From positions 1-6,887 of the forward strand of contig JALHTS010000576.1 in the NCBI GenBank assembly GCA_022865965.1: 6,887 nucleotides of DNA, written 5' to 3'. Positions 1 to 5,987 of the stretch are shown piece after piece. The position numbers were made by a program, and so were the translations under genes. The stretch comes from Ignavibacteriaceae bacterium (GTDB lineage Bacteria; Bacteroidota; Ignavibacteria; Ignavibacteriales; Ignavibacteriaceae). Each line of letters opens with the position of its first letter. The stretch's first letter is position 1. The notes beneath the pieces are model-generated. The model was not told the origin of the DNA. It worked only from the letters and a program-made list of their open reading frames with translations, and searched no databases.

Positions 1-108
1 GATATAGTTAAAGCAATTGGTAAAGTTGAGACCAGTAAACCCGGTGACAAACCGTTGAAAGATGTTGTCATGGAAAGTGTAACCATAGAAAAAAGACCTT
101 TAAAATAA
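1..108 (+). CDS. Cyclophilin-type peptidyl-prolyl cis-trans isomerase, C-terminal fragment
   Basis: Frame 1 is open from the first base and encodes 35 residues before a TAA at 106-108. The tail reads as an Ile-Gly-Lys-Val segment, then a Gly-Asp-Lys-Pro-Leu-Lys turn, then a strand ending in Val-Thr-Ile-Glu. This matches the last strands of the cyclophilin fold, whose family consensus is roughly 'vd-I-a-v-T...gd-P-..-V-I..v-I'. Cyclophilins catalyse cis-trans isomerisation of Xaa-Pro bonds during protein folding. The catalytic Arg and Phe residues lie upstream of the window, so activity and location (cytoplasmic or exported) cannot be judged. The family assignment rests on a short C-terminal match only. 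A hairpin immediately downstream suggests that this transcription unit ends here. Confidence 0.72.
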   Translation, partial: DIVKAIGKVETSKPGDKPLKDVVMESVTIEKRPLK

Positions 109-117
109 TTAATTTGT

Positions 118-150
118 AGCCGCATTATTTATGATGCGGTTATTTATATT
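118..150 (+). terminator. Rho-independent terminator after the cyclophilin gene
   Basis: CCGCAT (120-125) pairs with ATGCGG (134-139) around an 8-nt loop. A G-T wobble and an A-T pair extend the stem at its base, and a T-rich run (140-150) follows. It starts 9 nt after the cyclophilin stop and ends just before the transporter start, so it probably separates the two units. The tail is interrupted by A residues, so termination may be only moderate. Confidence 0.6.
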
Positions 151-157
151 ATAGTAG

Positions 158-1651
158 ATGAAACAACAGGAATTTTTCTCATCTCGCTGGGCGCTGATAA
201 TCGCTACAATCGGAATTGCAGTTGGCACTGGCAATATCTGGCGGTTCTCAAGAATAGTTGCTCAGAACGGCGGAGGATCATTCCTTATTCCGTGGGTAAT
301 ATTTTTACTTATCTGGTCTGTACCTCTTATTATTGCTGAGTTTGCTATTGGCAAATCAGCTCGCCTTGGACCTGTGGGGGCATTAGGTAAAACTGCCGGA
401 AAACAATTTGGCTGGATGGGTGCGTTTGTTGTGTTTGTTTCAACAGCTATTATGTTTTACTATTCTGTTGTTACAGGATGGTGCTTACGATATTTTTTCT
501 CGGCTGCTTCAGGTGATTTGTTTAATACTTCTGATCATCTCGCTTACTGGAATGATTTTTCTTCAGGTTATGCTCCGCTGATCTTTCATTTCATTGCAAT
601 GGTTCTTGTTGCGTTTGTTGTAATGAGAGGAGTTACTAAGGGCATAGAAAAAGTAACAAAGTTTCTTGTTCCATCTTTACTTGCTATTCTTCTAATTTTA
701 TTTGTTCGCGCAGTAACTCTGCCAAATGCAATTGAGGGAATAAAATATTTCTTTACTCCGGATCTTGATGTTATTCTGAATTATAAAGTCTGGCTGAATG
801 CACTAACTCAAAATGCGTGGGATACAGGAGCAGGCTGGGGATTGATAATGACTTATGCAATCTACATGAGGAAAAAAGAGGATATTTCTCTTAATGCAGC
901 GTTAATCGGATTCGGCAATAATTCAATTTCCATAATTGCAGGCATTACAATATTTTCAACAGTATTTGCTTTGAGTTCAACTGATGCGATGGTACAAGTT
1001 TCGCAATCCGGTCCAGCAAATACAGGATTAACCTTTATCTATCTTCCTTTGCTTTTTTCAAAAATATCCTCAAGCAATTTGGTTAATATTATTTTCGCAT
1101 CAATGTTTTTTCTTGCTTTGTTCTTTGCTGCAGTAACCTCCTTAATATCAATGGTTGAACTTGCAACAAGAACGATGATTGATTTTGGAATGAGAAGAAA
1201 GAAAGCTTTGATAATTGTTGCTTCAGCAGGAATGTTACTTGGAATTCCATCCGCCATAGATCTGAATTTTCTTGCAAACCAGGATTGGGTTTGGGGAGTT
1301 GGATTAATTTTAAGCGGTGCATTCATTTCATTTTCTATTATCAGGTTTGGAGTGGATAAATTCAGAACAGAAGTGATAAACGGATTCGGGAGTGATGTTA
1401 AAATCGGCAAATGGTATAATTTTGTAATTGGAATTCTTGTTCCTGTTCAGGTTGTAGTTCTTATTTCCTGGTGGCTGATATCATCTATTTCCTGGGACCC
1501 CGAATGGTGGAATCCTTTGCACGCAGAAAATTTAGGAACAGTTCTTTTTCAGTGGGGAATTATTATCGCCGTATTTATTATTTTGAATAAGACAATGGTA
1601 AAAAATATATTTAATGAAAATTTCCAATCTCAAATACCAAACTCCAAATAA
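158..1651 (+). CDS. Sodium-dependent transporter, NSS (SNF) family, MetP-like
   Basis: This 497-residue inner-membrane protein is a member of the neurotransmitter:sodium symporter family (LeuT fold), which couples Na+ entry to uptake of amino acids or related solutes. The N-terminus carries the hallmark TM1 segment W11, then GIAVGTGNIWRF (19-30), with its unwound substrate/Na+ site. NGGGSFLIPW (37-46) follows in the position expected for the start of TM2. The TM6 region around residues 219-236 reads AWDTGAGWG in place of the SLS-type stretch of LeuT, and GNNSISIIAG (253-262) is the next family block. About 11-12 hydrophobic spans run to residue ~476. A MetS-like miniprotein gene follows 126 nt downstream, pointing to the MetP/MetS (methionine/alanine importer) subgroup, but the substrate cannot be read from sequence. 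The ATG at 158 fits directly before the conserved N-terminus; there is no clear Shine-Dalgarno. The last ~10 residues (NFQSQIPNSK) come from a repeat-like DNA tract. Confidence 0.93.
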   Translation: MKQQEFFSSRWALIIATIGIAVGTGNIWRFSRIVAQNGGGSFLIPWVIFLLIWSVPLIIAEFAIGKSARLGPVGALGKTAGKQFGWMGAFVVFVSTAIMFYYSVVTGWCLRYFFSAASGDLFNTSDHLAYWNDFSSGYAPLIFHFIAMVLVAFVVMRGVTKGIEKVTKFLVPSLLAILLILFVRAVTLPNAIEGIKYFFTPDLDVILNYKVWLNALTQNAWDTGAGWGLIMTYAIYMRKKEDISLNAALIGFGNNSISIIAGITIFSTVFALSSTDAMVQVSQSGPANTGLTFIYLPLLFSKISSSNLVNIIFASMFFLALFFAAVTSLISMVELATRTMIDFGMRRKKALIIVASAGMLLGIPSAIDLNFLANQDWVWGVGLILSGAFISFSIIRFGVDKFRTEVINGFGSDVKIGKWYNFVIGILVPVQVVVLISWWLISSISWDPEWWNPLHAENLGTVLFQWGIIIAVFIILNKTMVKNIFNENFQSQIPNSK

Positions 1652-1710
1652 ATATCAAATAATAAATTCAAAACTGTTTTTGATATTTGGAATTGTGAAT
1701 TGAAAATTGT
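1621..1710. repeat. AT-rich intergenic repeat with imperfect inverted arms
   Basis: The tract is built of reiterated CCAAT/CTCAAAT/CCAAACTCCAAAT/ATCAAAT-like words on the left, then their approximate complements (TTTGATATTTGGAATTGTGAATTG) in shorter blocks on the right. CCAAATAAATATCAAA (1644-1659) pairs with TTTGATATTTGG (1679-1690), apart from 4 extra bases in the left arm. It begins inside the transporter gene and supplies that gene's final codons and stop (1649-1651). The word pattern is low-complexity and unlike the coding sequence before it. It could form a stem-loop and act as a weak terminator or mRNA 3' end. Whether it is a dispersed family needs the rest of the genome. Confidence 0.5.
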
Positions 1711-1720
1711 TTATTTTTTG

Positions 1721-1734
1721 TCCGCCGCGGCGGA
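1721..1734. repeat. GC-rich perfect palindrome, TCCGCCGCGGCGGA
   Basis: Fourteen bases read identically on both strands, and 12 of the 14 are G or C in otherwise strongly AT-rich intergenic DNA. A T-run (1713-1719) lies directly 5' of it. A hairpin of the palindrome would have almost no loop, so a protein-binding or mobile/repeated site is at least as plausible as an RNA terminator. It lies 43 bases before the start of the MetS-like gene. Confidence 0.5.
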
Positions 1735-1777
1735 TTGTCCTTTGGTGCTTAATCGGTTTTGAATTATAGAAATTAAT

Positions 1778-1906
1778 ATGAATTTATTTACAATTATTAC
1801 AGCATTGGTCGTGTTAGGAATAGTCTGGGGTGGATTGGCATTTTTCATTTACAAAGCGGTTAAATTCGAAAAGTTAAAAACAGAAAATGGCGAAGATAAA
1901 AGTTAA
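1778..1906 (+). CDS. MetS-like small subunit of an NSS transporter (42 aa)
   Basis: The ATG at 1778 opens 42 codons ending in TAA at 1904-1906. The product is one hydrophobic span (residues ~3-25, LFTIITALVVLGIVWGG then LAFFIY) followed by a short charged, Lys/Glu-rich tail. The Ile-Val-Trp-Gly-Gly-Leu core at about residues 15-20 is the recognisable feature of the MetS family (putative methionine/alanine importer small subunit). These are single-span miniproteins encoded directly after MetP-type NSS transporters, and in Corynebacterium MetS is needed with MetP for uptake. Position, orientation, size and topology all fit. The 3' end overlaps the holA start by 20 nt in another frame, suggesting co-transcription and possible translational coupling. 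There is no clear Shine-Dalgarno. Its size puts it below common gene-calling cut-offs. The family call rests on a short motif plus context. Confidence 0.8.
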   Translation: MNLFTIITALVVLGIVWGGLAFFIYKAVKFEKLKTENGEDKS

Positions 1907-2900
1907 AATACCATCTGTGCTGGAGATTAATAAGGAATTACATAAAGGTAACATCTTTCCCGTTTATTATCTATGTGGAGAGGATTCTTATAACATTGAT
2001 GTTTTTTTAGATATCATTCAGAAAGAAGTTGCGCCATTTATTGCATCTGATTTTGATAAAGAAACTTTTTACGGTGAGAATATAAATTTTGTTGATGTGA
2101 TCGGTGCTGCCCAGGCTTTCCCTTTTGGTTCAGAAAAGAAATTGATAATCTTTAAGCAAGCGGATAAACCAAAGGATAAAAAAGAATTAATTCGTTATTC
2201 AGAATCTCCGGCTGATTTTACAGTGCTTGTCTGCATTCATGATGGGGCTATTTCAAATCCGGATTCAGAGCCATATAAAACTCTTCTGCAAAACGGTTTT
2301 TTGTTTGAAGCAAAAGAATTAAAAGGCAAACATCTTTTAGATTGGTTAATCTCGGAAGTTGAAAGCAGAGGAAAAAAAATCTCATCGGAAAATGCAAGCT
2401 TGATGATGGATATGGTTGGAGAAAGCAAACAGCTTCTTGAACTTCAGCTTGATAAAATATTTTTATTCCTTGCTGATAAAAATGAAATTACTCTTGACGC
2501 GATAACTTCTCTCTCAACAAAACTTAAAGAGTATTCCATTTTCGATTTACAGAATGCTATTGGGAAAAAAGATAAAGAGCTTGCACTAAAGTATGCTTAC
2601 AATCTGCTTGAAAAGGGAAACGACTTAGTTATGATAGTTGCAATGCTGACAAAATATTTCACCGGATTAGCCAGAATTCCCGAACTTATTTCAACCAAAG
2701 TTCCCGAGCCTCAAGCAGCAAGAATTGTAGGAACTCATCCATATTATTACAAGGATTATTTAAGCGCAAGAAAAAAGTATTCTAATAAAGAAATTGTTGA
2801 GGCTTTCCGTGCTTTATTAAAAGCGGATTTGGCCAACAAAACAACTCAAACGGATTCGAAAACGATTATTACTGTTCTGATTGCAGAAATCATTAATTAA
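1887..2900 (+). CDS. holA: DNA polymerase III, delta subunit
   Basis: This 337-residue cytoplasmic protein has the usual length of the delta subunit. Delta is the part of the clamp loader that opens the beta sliding clamp so it can be placed on primed DNA. The N-terminal AAA+-like domain shows FPVYYLCGEDSYNID (24-38), matching the family's 'PvYlL-GeE-ylid' strand and helix, then AFPFGSEKKLIIF (77-89), the 'PlFg-kRlv' block. The middle helical domain has GESKQLLELQLDKI (178-191). The C-terminal collar domain ends with LLKADLANKT (310-319), the typical 'LleaDlaiKtg' signature. As in other delta subunits there is no Walker A motif. The ATG at 1887 places the family start correctly even though it overlaps the upstream miniprotein by 20 nt; no later Met fits. 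Linkage to a transporter gene is probably incidental, by shared transcription. Confidence 0.92.
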   Translation: MAKIKVKIPSVLEINKELHKGNIFPVYYLCGEDSYNIDVFLDIIQKEVAPFIASDFDKETFYGENINFVDVIGAAQAFPFGSEKKLIIFKQADKPKDKKELIRYSESPADFTVLVCIHDGAISNPDSEPYKTLLQNGFLFEAKELKGKHLLDWLISEVESRGKKISSENASLMMDMVGESKQLLELQLDKIFLFLADKNEITLDAITSLSTKLKEYSIFDLQNAIGKKDKELALKYAYNLLEKGNDLVMIVAMLTKYFTGLARIPELISTKVPEPQAARIVGTHPYYYKDYLSARKKYSNKEIVEAFRALLKADLANKTTQTDSKTIITVLIAEIIN

Positions 2901-2905
2901 ATCAT

Positions 2906-2935
2906 TTGAATCATTTCCTTAACCAAGGGATTCAA
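2906..2935 (+). terminator. Stem-loop after holA, possible terminator
   Basis: TTGAATC (2906-2912) pairs with GATTCAA (2929-2935), and inside it CCTT (2917-2920) pairs with AAGG (2925-2928) around an AACC loop; ATTT forms a one-sided bulge. The hairpin starts 5 nt after the holA stop. No T-run follows directly, so it may protect or trim the mRNA end rather than end transcription by itself. Confidence 0.4.
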
Positions 2936-3021
2936 CCTGAATAATTAGTATAACTTAATATCATCTTATCTCTTTTTACTTCTCAAATTCACATTATTTA
3001 ACTATTTTTTCCAAAACCTTT

Positions 3022-3050
3022 GAAACTTTATTCACTATCTGAAAGTATAA
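3022..3050 (+). promoter_or_regulatory. Candidate ECF-type promoter of the sigma factor gene
   Basis: GAAACTT (3022-3028) resembles the -35 element of ECF-dependent promoters (GAACTT/TGAAAC type). It is followed after 16 nt by GTATAA (3045-3050) as the -10. ECF sigma genes are commonly autoregulated from such sites. A start site about 7 nt downstream would fall almost on the initiation codon, implying little or no 5' leader, which fits the absence of a Shine-Dalgarno. Assigned by eye only. Confidence 0.33.
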
Positions 3051-3060
3051 ACGCAGTTTG

Positions 3061-3645
3061 GTGACAAAAGATTTAAGTCAACAAAGCGATGAAGAGCTGA
3101 TTCTTGAGTTCCAGCAGAGCGGAAACGAAGAAGCGTTTGAGATTTTGGTTGAGAGATTCAAAAATCCATTAACAAATTTTGTTTACCGTTTTCTGGGAGA
3201 TTATGAAGCCTGTACCGATGTTGTTCAGGAAACTTTTATAAAAGTTTTCAGATATAAAGATTCCTATAGTTCACTTGCAAAGTTTAATACATGGATTTAT
3301 ACAATTGCGGGAAACCTTGCAAGAAGCGAGTATAAACGGAGAAGACGAAGAAACTTTTTTTCGATAAATGATTATGGTGAAGATCATCAGACTTATGATA
3401 TACCCGATGAAACTTATAGACCAGATGTTGCAACAGACAGCGGAATAAAAGATGAGATAATTCAAAAAGCATTGTTAAAAGTGAAAGATGTTTATCGTCA
3501 GGCAGTAATCTTAAGAGACATTCAGGAATTATCTTACGAAGAAATATCAGAAATACTGGGAATAGAAGTCGGTACAGTAAAATCAAGAATAAACAGAGGA
3601 AGAGCACAACTTCAGAAATTGTTAAAACATATTTATAAAGATTAG
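3061..3645 (+). CDS. RNA polymerase sigma factor, ECF (sigma-70) family
   Basis: This 194-residue protein has the two-domain ECF layout. Sigma-2 spans about residues 24-95: DVVQETFIKVF is the region 2.2 core-binding helix (~52-62), FNTWIYTIAGN is the region 2.3 block (~75-85), and a basic Arg-rich run at ~92-97 ends region 2.4. An acidic linker of ~35 residues leads to sigma-4 (about 133-187). There the helix-turn-helix LSYEEISEILGIEVGTVKSR (~157-176) reads the -35 element. It would direct RNA polymerase to a stress or envelope regulon. There is no ATG near the start: GTG at 3061 is preferred, while TTG at 3058 would add one residue. The membrane protein encoded 8 nt downstream is its likely anti-sigma partner. 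The signal and regulon cannot be inferred. No C-terminal extension or extra domain is present. Confidence 0.93.
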   Translation: MTKDLSQQSDEELILEFQQSGNEEAFEILVERFKNPLTNFVYRFLGDYEACTDVVQETFIKVFRYKDSYSSLAKFNTWIYTIAGNLARSEYKRRRRRNFFSINDYGEDHQTYDIPDETYRPDVATDSGIKDEIIQKALLKVKDVYRQAVILRDIQELSYEEISEILGIEVGTVKSRINRGRAQLQKLLKHIYKD

Positions 3646-3653
3646 GTTAAAAA

Positions 3654-4307
3654 ATGTATCCCGCAGGAGATGAAAATAAATACAAGAATTTGATTGATGA
3701 TTTAAAAAATCTAAAAAAAATAGAAGCGCCAGTTGGTTTTGAACACAAGCTTTGGAATAAAATAAACTCGCGGGAAACTGTAAAAGAAAGATCTTTATGG
3801 AGTAAAATTTCAATAAGACTTGTCCCTGCAACGGCAGTTCTTGCAACTGCAGTAGCTTTATTCATTATTATAGACAACAACGCTTACGAATACCAGGATC
3901 CTTTCTTAATTGAGCCTGAAGAAAGAAAAGACATTGTTGAATTTTCTTCTGAGGATATTACTCTATTAAAATCTGAGGGTGAACAACCGAAAGAGCAACT
4001 TCAGGAAAAAAGTTCTGTAAGGTTTAGAAAAAAAGAAGTAGAAACTCCACAAGTATTATCCGTTGAAACGGAACTTGGTATAGTGGGTAGATCAGGTAAA
4101 GATGAAGATTCTGTTACTCCGGAGTTGCCAACAGTAGCTTCATCAATGGCTGATGAAGTAGATGGAAACGAAGGGCTTGCTGCTCCGGCACCTTCGGTAC
4201 AGCAAAATTTAAATTTCCGACAAATTCAGCTTTCTAAAGAAGAACAACGCGAAGTAATTGAATTAAAAAATAAAATCTTAAAAGCGGATCACACCAAAGA
4301 AAAATAA
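3654..4307 (+). CDS. Putative anti-sigma factor, single-pass membrane protein
   Basis: This 217-residue protein has no domain I can name. The first ~50 residues are charged and helical, with an APVGFEHKLWNKI segment (25-37). It resembles the 'aP-gFe-.l..ri' stretch often found just before the membrane span in ECF anti-sigma and related regulatory proteins. One transmembrane helix lies at about 53-73. The remainder (74-217) is an acidic, proline- and glutamate-rich, probably disordered periplasmic region. It ends in a Lys/Glu-rich predicted helix (193-217). There are no cysteines and no HxxxCxxC zinc motif, so it is not a ZAS-type anti-sigma factor. Placement 8 nt after the sigma gene and the cytoplasm-TM-periplasm layout are the main evidence. 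Function as an anti-sigma is inferred from context. It could instead be another membrane protein co-transcribed with the sigma factor. Confidence 0.6.
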   Translation: MYPAGDENKYKNLIDDLKNLKKIEAPVGFEHKLWNKINSRETVKERSLWSKISIRLVPATAVLATAVALFIIIDNNAYEYQDPFLIEPEERKDIVEFSSEDITLLKSEGEQPKEQLQEKSSVRFRKKEVETPQVLSVETELGIVGRSGKDEDSVTPELPTVASSMADEVDGNEGLAAPAPSVQQNLNFRQIQLSKEEQREVIELKNKILKADHTKEK

Positions 4308-4332
4308 ACCTTGCGCTTTACTAAAATTATTC

Positions 4333-5691
4333 TTAAAGTTTTCTCCCTTTCTTAACCATAGGGTCTCCAGGATAACCAAGCACTTCCCAATCCATTCTAT
4401 CAGCATTTTTACCATGACAGCTCGTACACTTAAGCGCTTTATCTTTCGATACCACCATATGATTTATCGGCCAATGCATTTCTGTTTCCACAAATCCAAA
4501 AGAACCAGAGTAATCAAGTTCTATCTCTTTCATTCCCATTTCAGAAGCAAGATTCCAGTCAAAAGTTTTCCAGTATCCGTTTTCACCAAAAAGTTTGGGA
4601 ACTATCAGGTAATTATTTTTTGAGTCATAAATTTGTTTTCCGCGCATAACCTTAAACGGAGCTATTTTAGAATTTGCATCTTTAATATTTCCTGTAAGCT
4701 CGTTAAGTTGAACAGGTGTTGAAGGATCAATTTTATCGCCGAACCTATAATAATTTGCCTGTCCGTTATACCACTTATAGGTTGGAATAACATTTTTAGC
4801 CCAAACGAATTCACCTTTTAGCTTATTGTAAGTTTCCATACCAAATTCATCTTTTACTGGTGATCTGTCTTCACCAGCTAATGACCAGTCCCACCAGGTT
4901 TTTGTTGGTACAACTCTTGCAAATTCAGGAATATGACAGGTTTCACAAGCAACCGATTTTACATGTTTGTTAAGATTTTCACTTTTATGAACTCCATCAC
5001 CATGGCAGTCCGCACAATAAAAATGATTTTCATTTGCAGCCATTGAACCATGACTTGCCCCTTTTATTTTATGTTCTTCGGTTGCGTGACAGTCGGTGCA
5101 AACAAAACCAAGACCGCCCATATGAACATCGGTTTCTGGTTCAGGATCATATAGACTATCGTCAAGATCACCGTGTTTAACTCCTGTTCCGCCGCCGCCA
5201 TCGAAATGGCAAATACCACAATTATTCCGGGTAGATTTACCAACACTTTGTGCAACTTTCAATAAGTCAATATCTTCATCGGGCATTCCTGCACCAGTTG
5301 GAGTTTTTTTATACGTTCCACTATTGTCATGACATATGAGGCAATCAACATTTTCTTCATTGCTGAAATCGAATGAAGCATCTTTCCAGCCGTAACCAGC
5401 ATGACAGCTTGTGCATCTCGGGTAATTTGAAGGAACGGCGATACAAAAATTATTTATAATATTTTGTTTGCCAACTTTAACTATTTCGTTGTTCGCGTTG
5501 GTAAATTCTTCGTTCAACCAATTCCAATGATTAGTTCTCATTATTTGTTTGGCAGCTTCATCGTGACACATTAGGCAGGTTTGAGTAACTTCCTGTGGTG
5601 AGCTGAATGCATCTGTAATAAATTCGCTATGATCTTGAGCAAACATAAATCGAGTGATTATTAAGCAGAAAAGAACAATTAATCTTTTCAT
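4333..5691 (-). CDS. Octaheme c-type cytochrome, tetrathionate reductase (OTR) family
   Basis: This 452-residue exported protein has a signal peptide (1-18, cleaved near FA-QD) and eight CXXCH haem-attachment sites. The sites start at Cys39, 93, 117, 158, 198, 226, 249 and 422, a spacing with seven clustered in the N-terminal half and one near the end. The opening block SPQEVTQTCLMCHDEAAKQI (31-50) followed by NHWNW (54-58), and CHDNSGTYKK (120-129), match the octaheme tetrathionate reductase family. The Shewanella enzyme of that family reduces tetrathionate, and in vitro also nitrite and hydroxylamine, at a Lys-ligated active-site haem. Lys128 or Lys129 is a candidate for that ligand by position in a conserved block, but I cannot confirm it. 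An AAGAGG ribosome-binding site lies about 9 nt before the ATG. No quinol oxidase partner or cytochrome maturation gene is nearby. It is transcribed towards the sigma/anti-sigma pair, 25 nt away. The physiological substrate is unknown. Confidence 0.9.
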   Translation of the reverse strand: MKRLIVLFCLIITRFMFAQDHSEFITDAFSSPQEVTQTCLMCHDEAAKQIMRTNHWNWLNEEFTNANNEIVKVGKQNIINNFCIAVPSNYPRCTSCHAGYGWKDASFDFSNEENVDCLICHDNSGTYKKTPTGAGMPDEDIDLLKVAQSVGKSTRNNCGICHFDGGGGTGVKHGDLDDSLYDPEPETDVHMGGLGFVCTDCHATEEHKIKGASHGSMAANENHFYCADCHGDGVHKSENLNKHVKSVACETCHIPEFARVVPTKTWWDWSLAGEDRSPVKDEFGMETYNKLKGEFVWAKNVIPTYKWYNGQANYYRFGDKIDPSTPVQLNELTGNIKDANSKIAPFKVMRGKQIYDSKNNYLIVPKLFGENGYWKTFDWNLASEMGMKEIELDYSGSFGFVETEMHWPINHMVVSKDKALKCTSCHGKNADRMDWEVLGYPGDPMVKKGRKL

Positions 5692-5734
5692 AAAGAAAAT
5701 CCTCTTTTTAATCTTGTCAATTAAAAAAACATTC

Positions 5735-5749
5735 TTGAATCCTATTCAA
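5735..5749. promoter_or_regulatory. 15-bp palindrome upstream of the octaheme cytochrome gene
   Basis: TTGAATCCTATTCAA is a perfect inverted repeat with 6-bp arms and a 3-bp centre, 43 bp before the cytochrome start. A weak -10-like TATGAT on the minus strand (5764-5759) lies just upstream. The palindrome would then overlap or follow the transcription start, as an operator might. It recalls CRP/FNR half-sites (TTGAT-N4-ATCAA) but differs in arm and spacer, so no regulator is named. Confidence 0.35.
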
Positions 5750-5780
5750 ATTTAAGGAATCATATCGAAGTTAAAAATAA

Positions 5781-5967
5781 AGACTTATTGTTTCTGATAC
5801 TGCAAAAGAAAAACCAAGTATTGTGATCGTTATAGCTGAAGATTATGATGATGATCTTTGGAAAAAATAAAAGAAGGAAATAAAGGTTCTTTGCAAAATA
5901 TGGTGGGGACGAAATCAAAATGAATTGTGAAGAACTCAGAATAATTCTGCGTGTAATAGAAGACTAA
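5781..5967 (+). other. Gene-poor spacer with only short open fragments
   Basis: Between the divergent cytochrome and thioredoxin-like genes (296 bp) I find no convincing gene. Position 5781-5870 is open in one frame and ends Ile-Ala-Glu-Asp-Tyr-Asp-Asp-Asp-Leu-Trp-Lys-Lys before a TAA, but it has no ATG and begins right after an in-frame stop. A 15-codon ATG frame lies at 5920-5967. Both could be remnants of a decayed gene or chance; neither resembles a family I know. Confidence 0.25.
5937..5949. promoter_or_regulatory. 13-bp palindrome upstream of the thioredoxin-like gene
   Basis: CAGAATAATTCTG is a perfect 6-1-6 inverted repeat ending 38 bp before the thioredoxin-like start. Its form (odd centre, AT-rich core) is loosely like operators of Fur/PerR-type regulators, which would suit a redox operon. 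The resemblance is only in shape, and AT-rich DNA yields such palindromes by chance. Confidence 0.25.
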
Positions 5968-5987
5968 TTAATAATGAAAGGGAAAAA

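Noticed and set aside
1039..1410. Minus-strand open frame of 123 codons inside the transporter gene
   Set aside because: It is antisense to conserved transporter helices, shows no family features, and its composition follows from the coding strand.
1621..1710. CRISPR array or insertion-sequence end
   Set aside because: The repeated words are short, variable and unevenly spaced with no spacers, and there is no transposase or target-site duplication.
3284..3607. Minus-strand open frame of 107 codons within the sigma factor gene
   Set aside because: It is a shadow of a well-supported ECF sigma gene; its Leu/Phe-rich product only mirrors Glu/Lys-rich codons on the other strand.
4414..4623. Plus-strand open frame of 69 codons inside the octaheme cytochrome gene
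   Set aside because: It is antisense to the conserved C-terminal haem region and has no recognisable domain or initiation signal.
5064..5255. Second minus-strand frame of 63 codons inside the cytochrome
   Set aside because: It overlaps four clustered haem sites in the true frame; the hydrophobic product is a frame artefact.
5735..5749. Calling the palindrome a true FNR box
   Set aside because: The arms are TTGAAT/ATTCAA with 3 bp between, not TTGAT-N4-ATCAA; it is kept only as an unnamed operator candidate.
5920..5967. 15-codon ATG frame before the thioredoxin-like gene
   Set aside because: Too short to support, no ribosome-binding site, and the palindrome at 5937-5949 lies inside it, so a regulatory reading is at least as likely.
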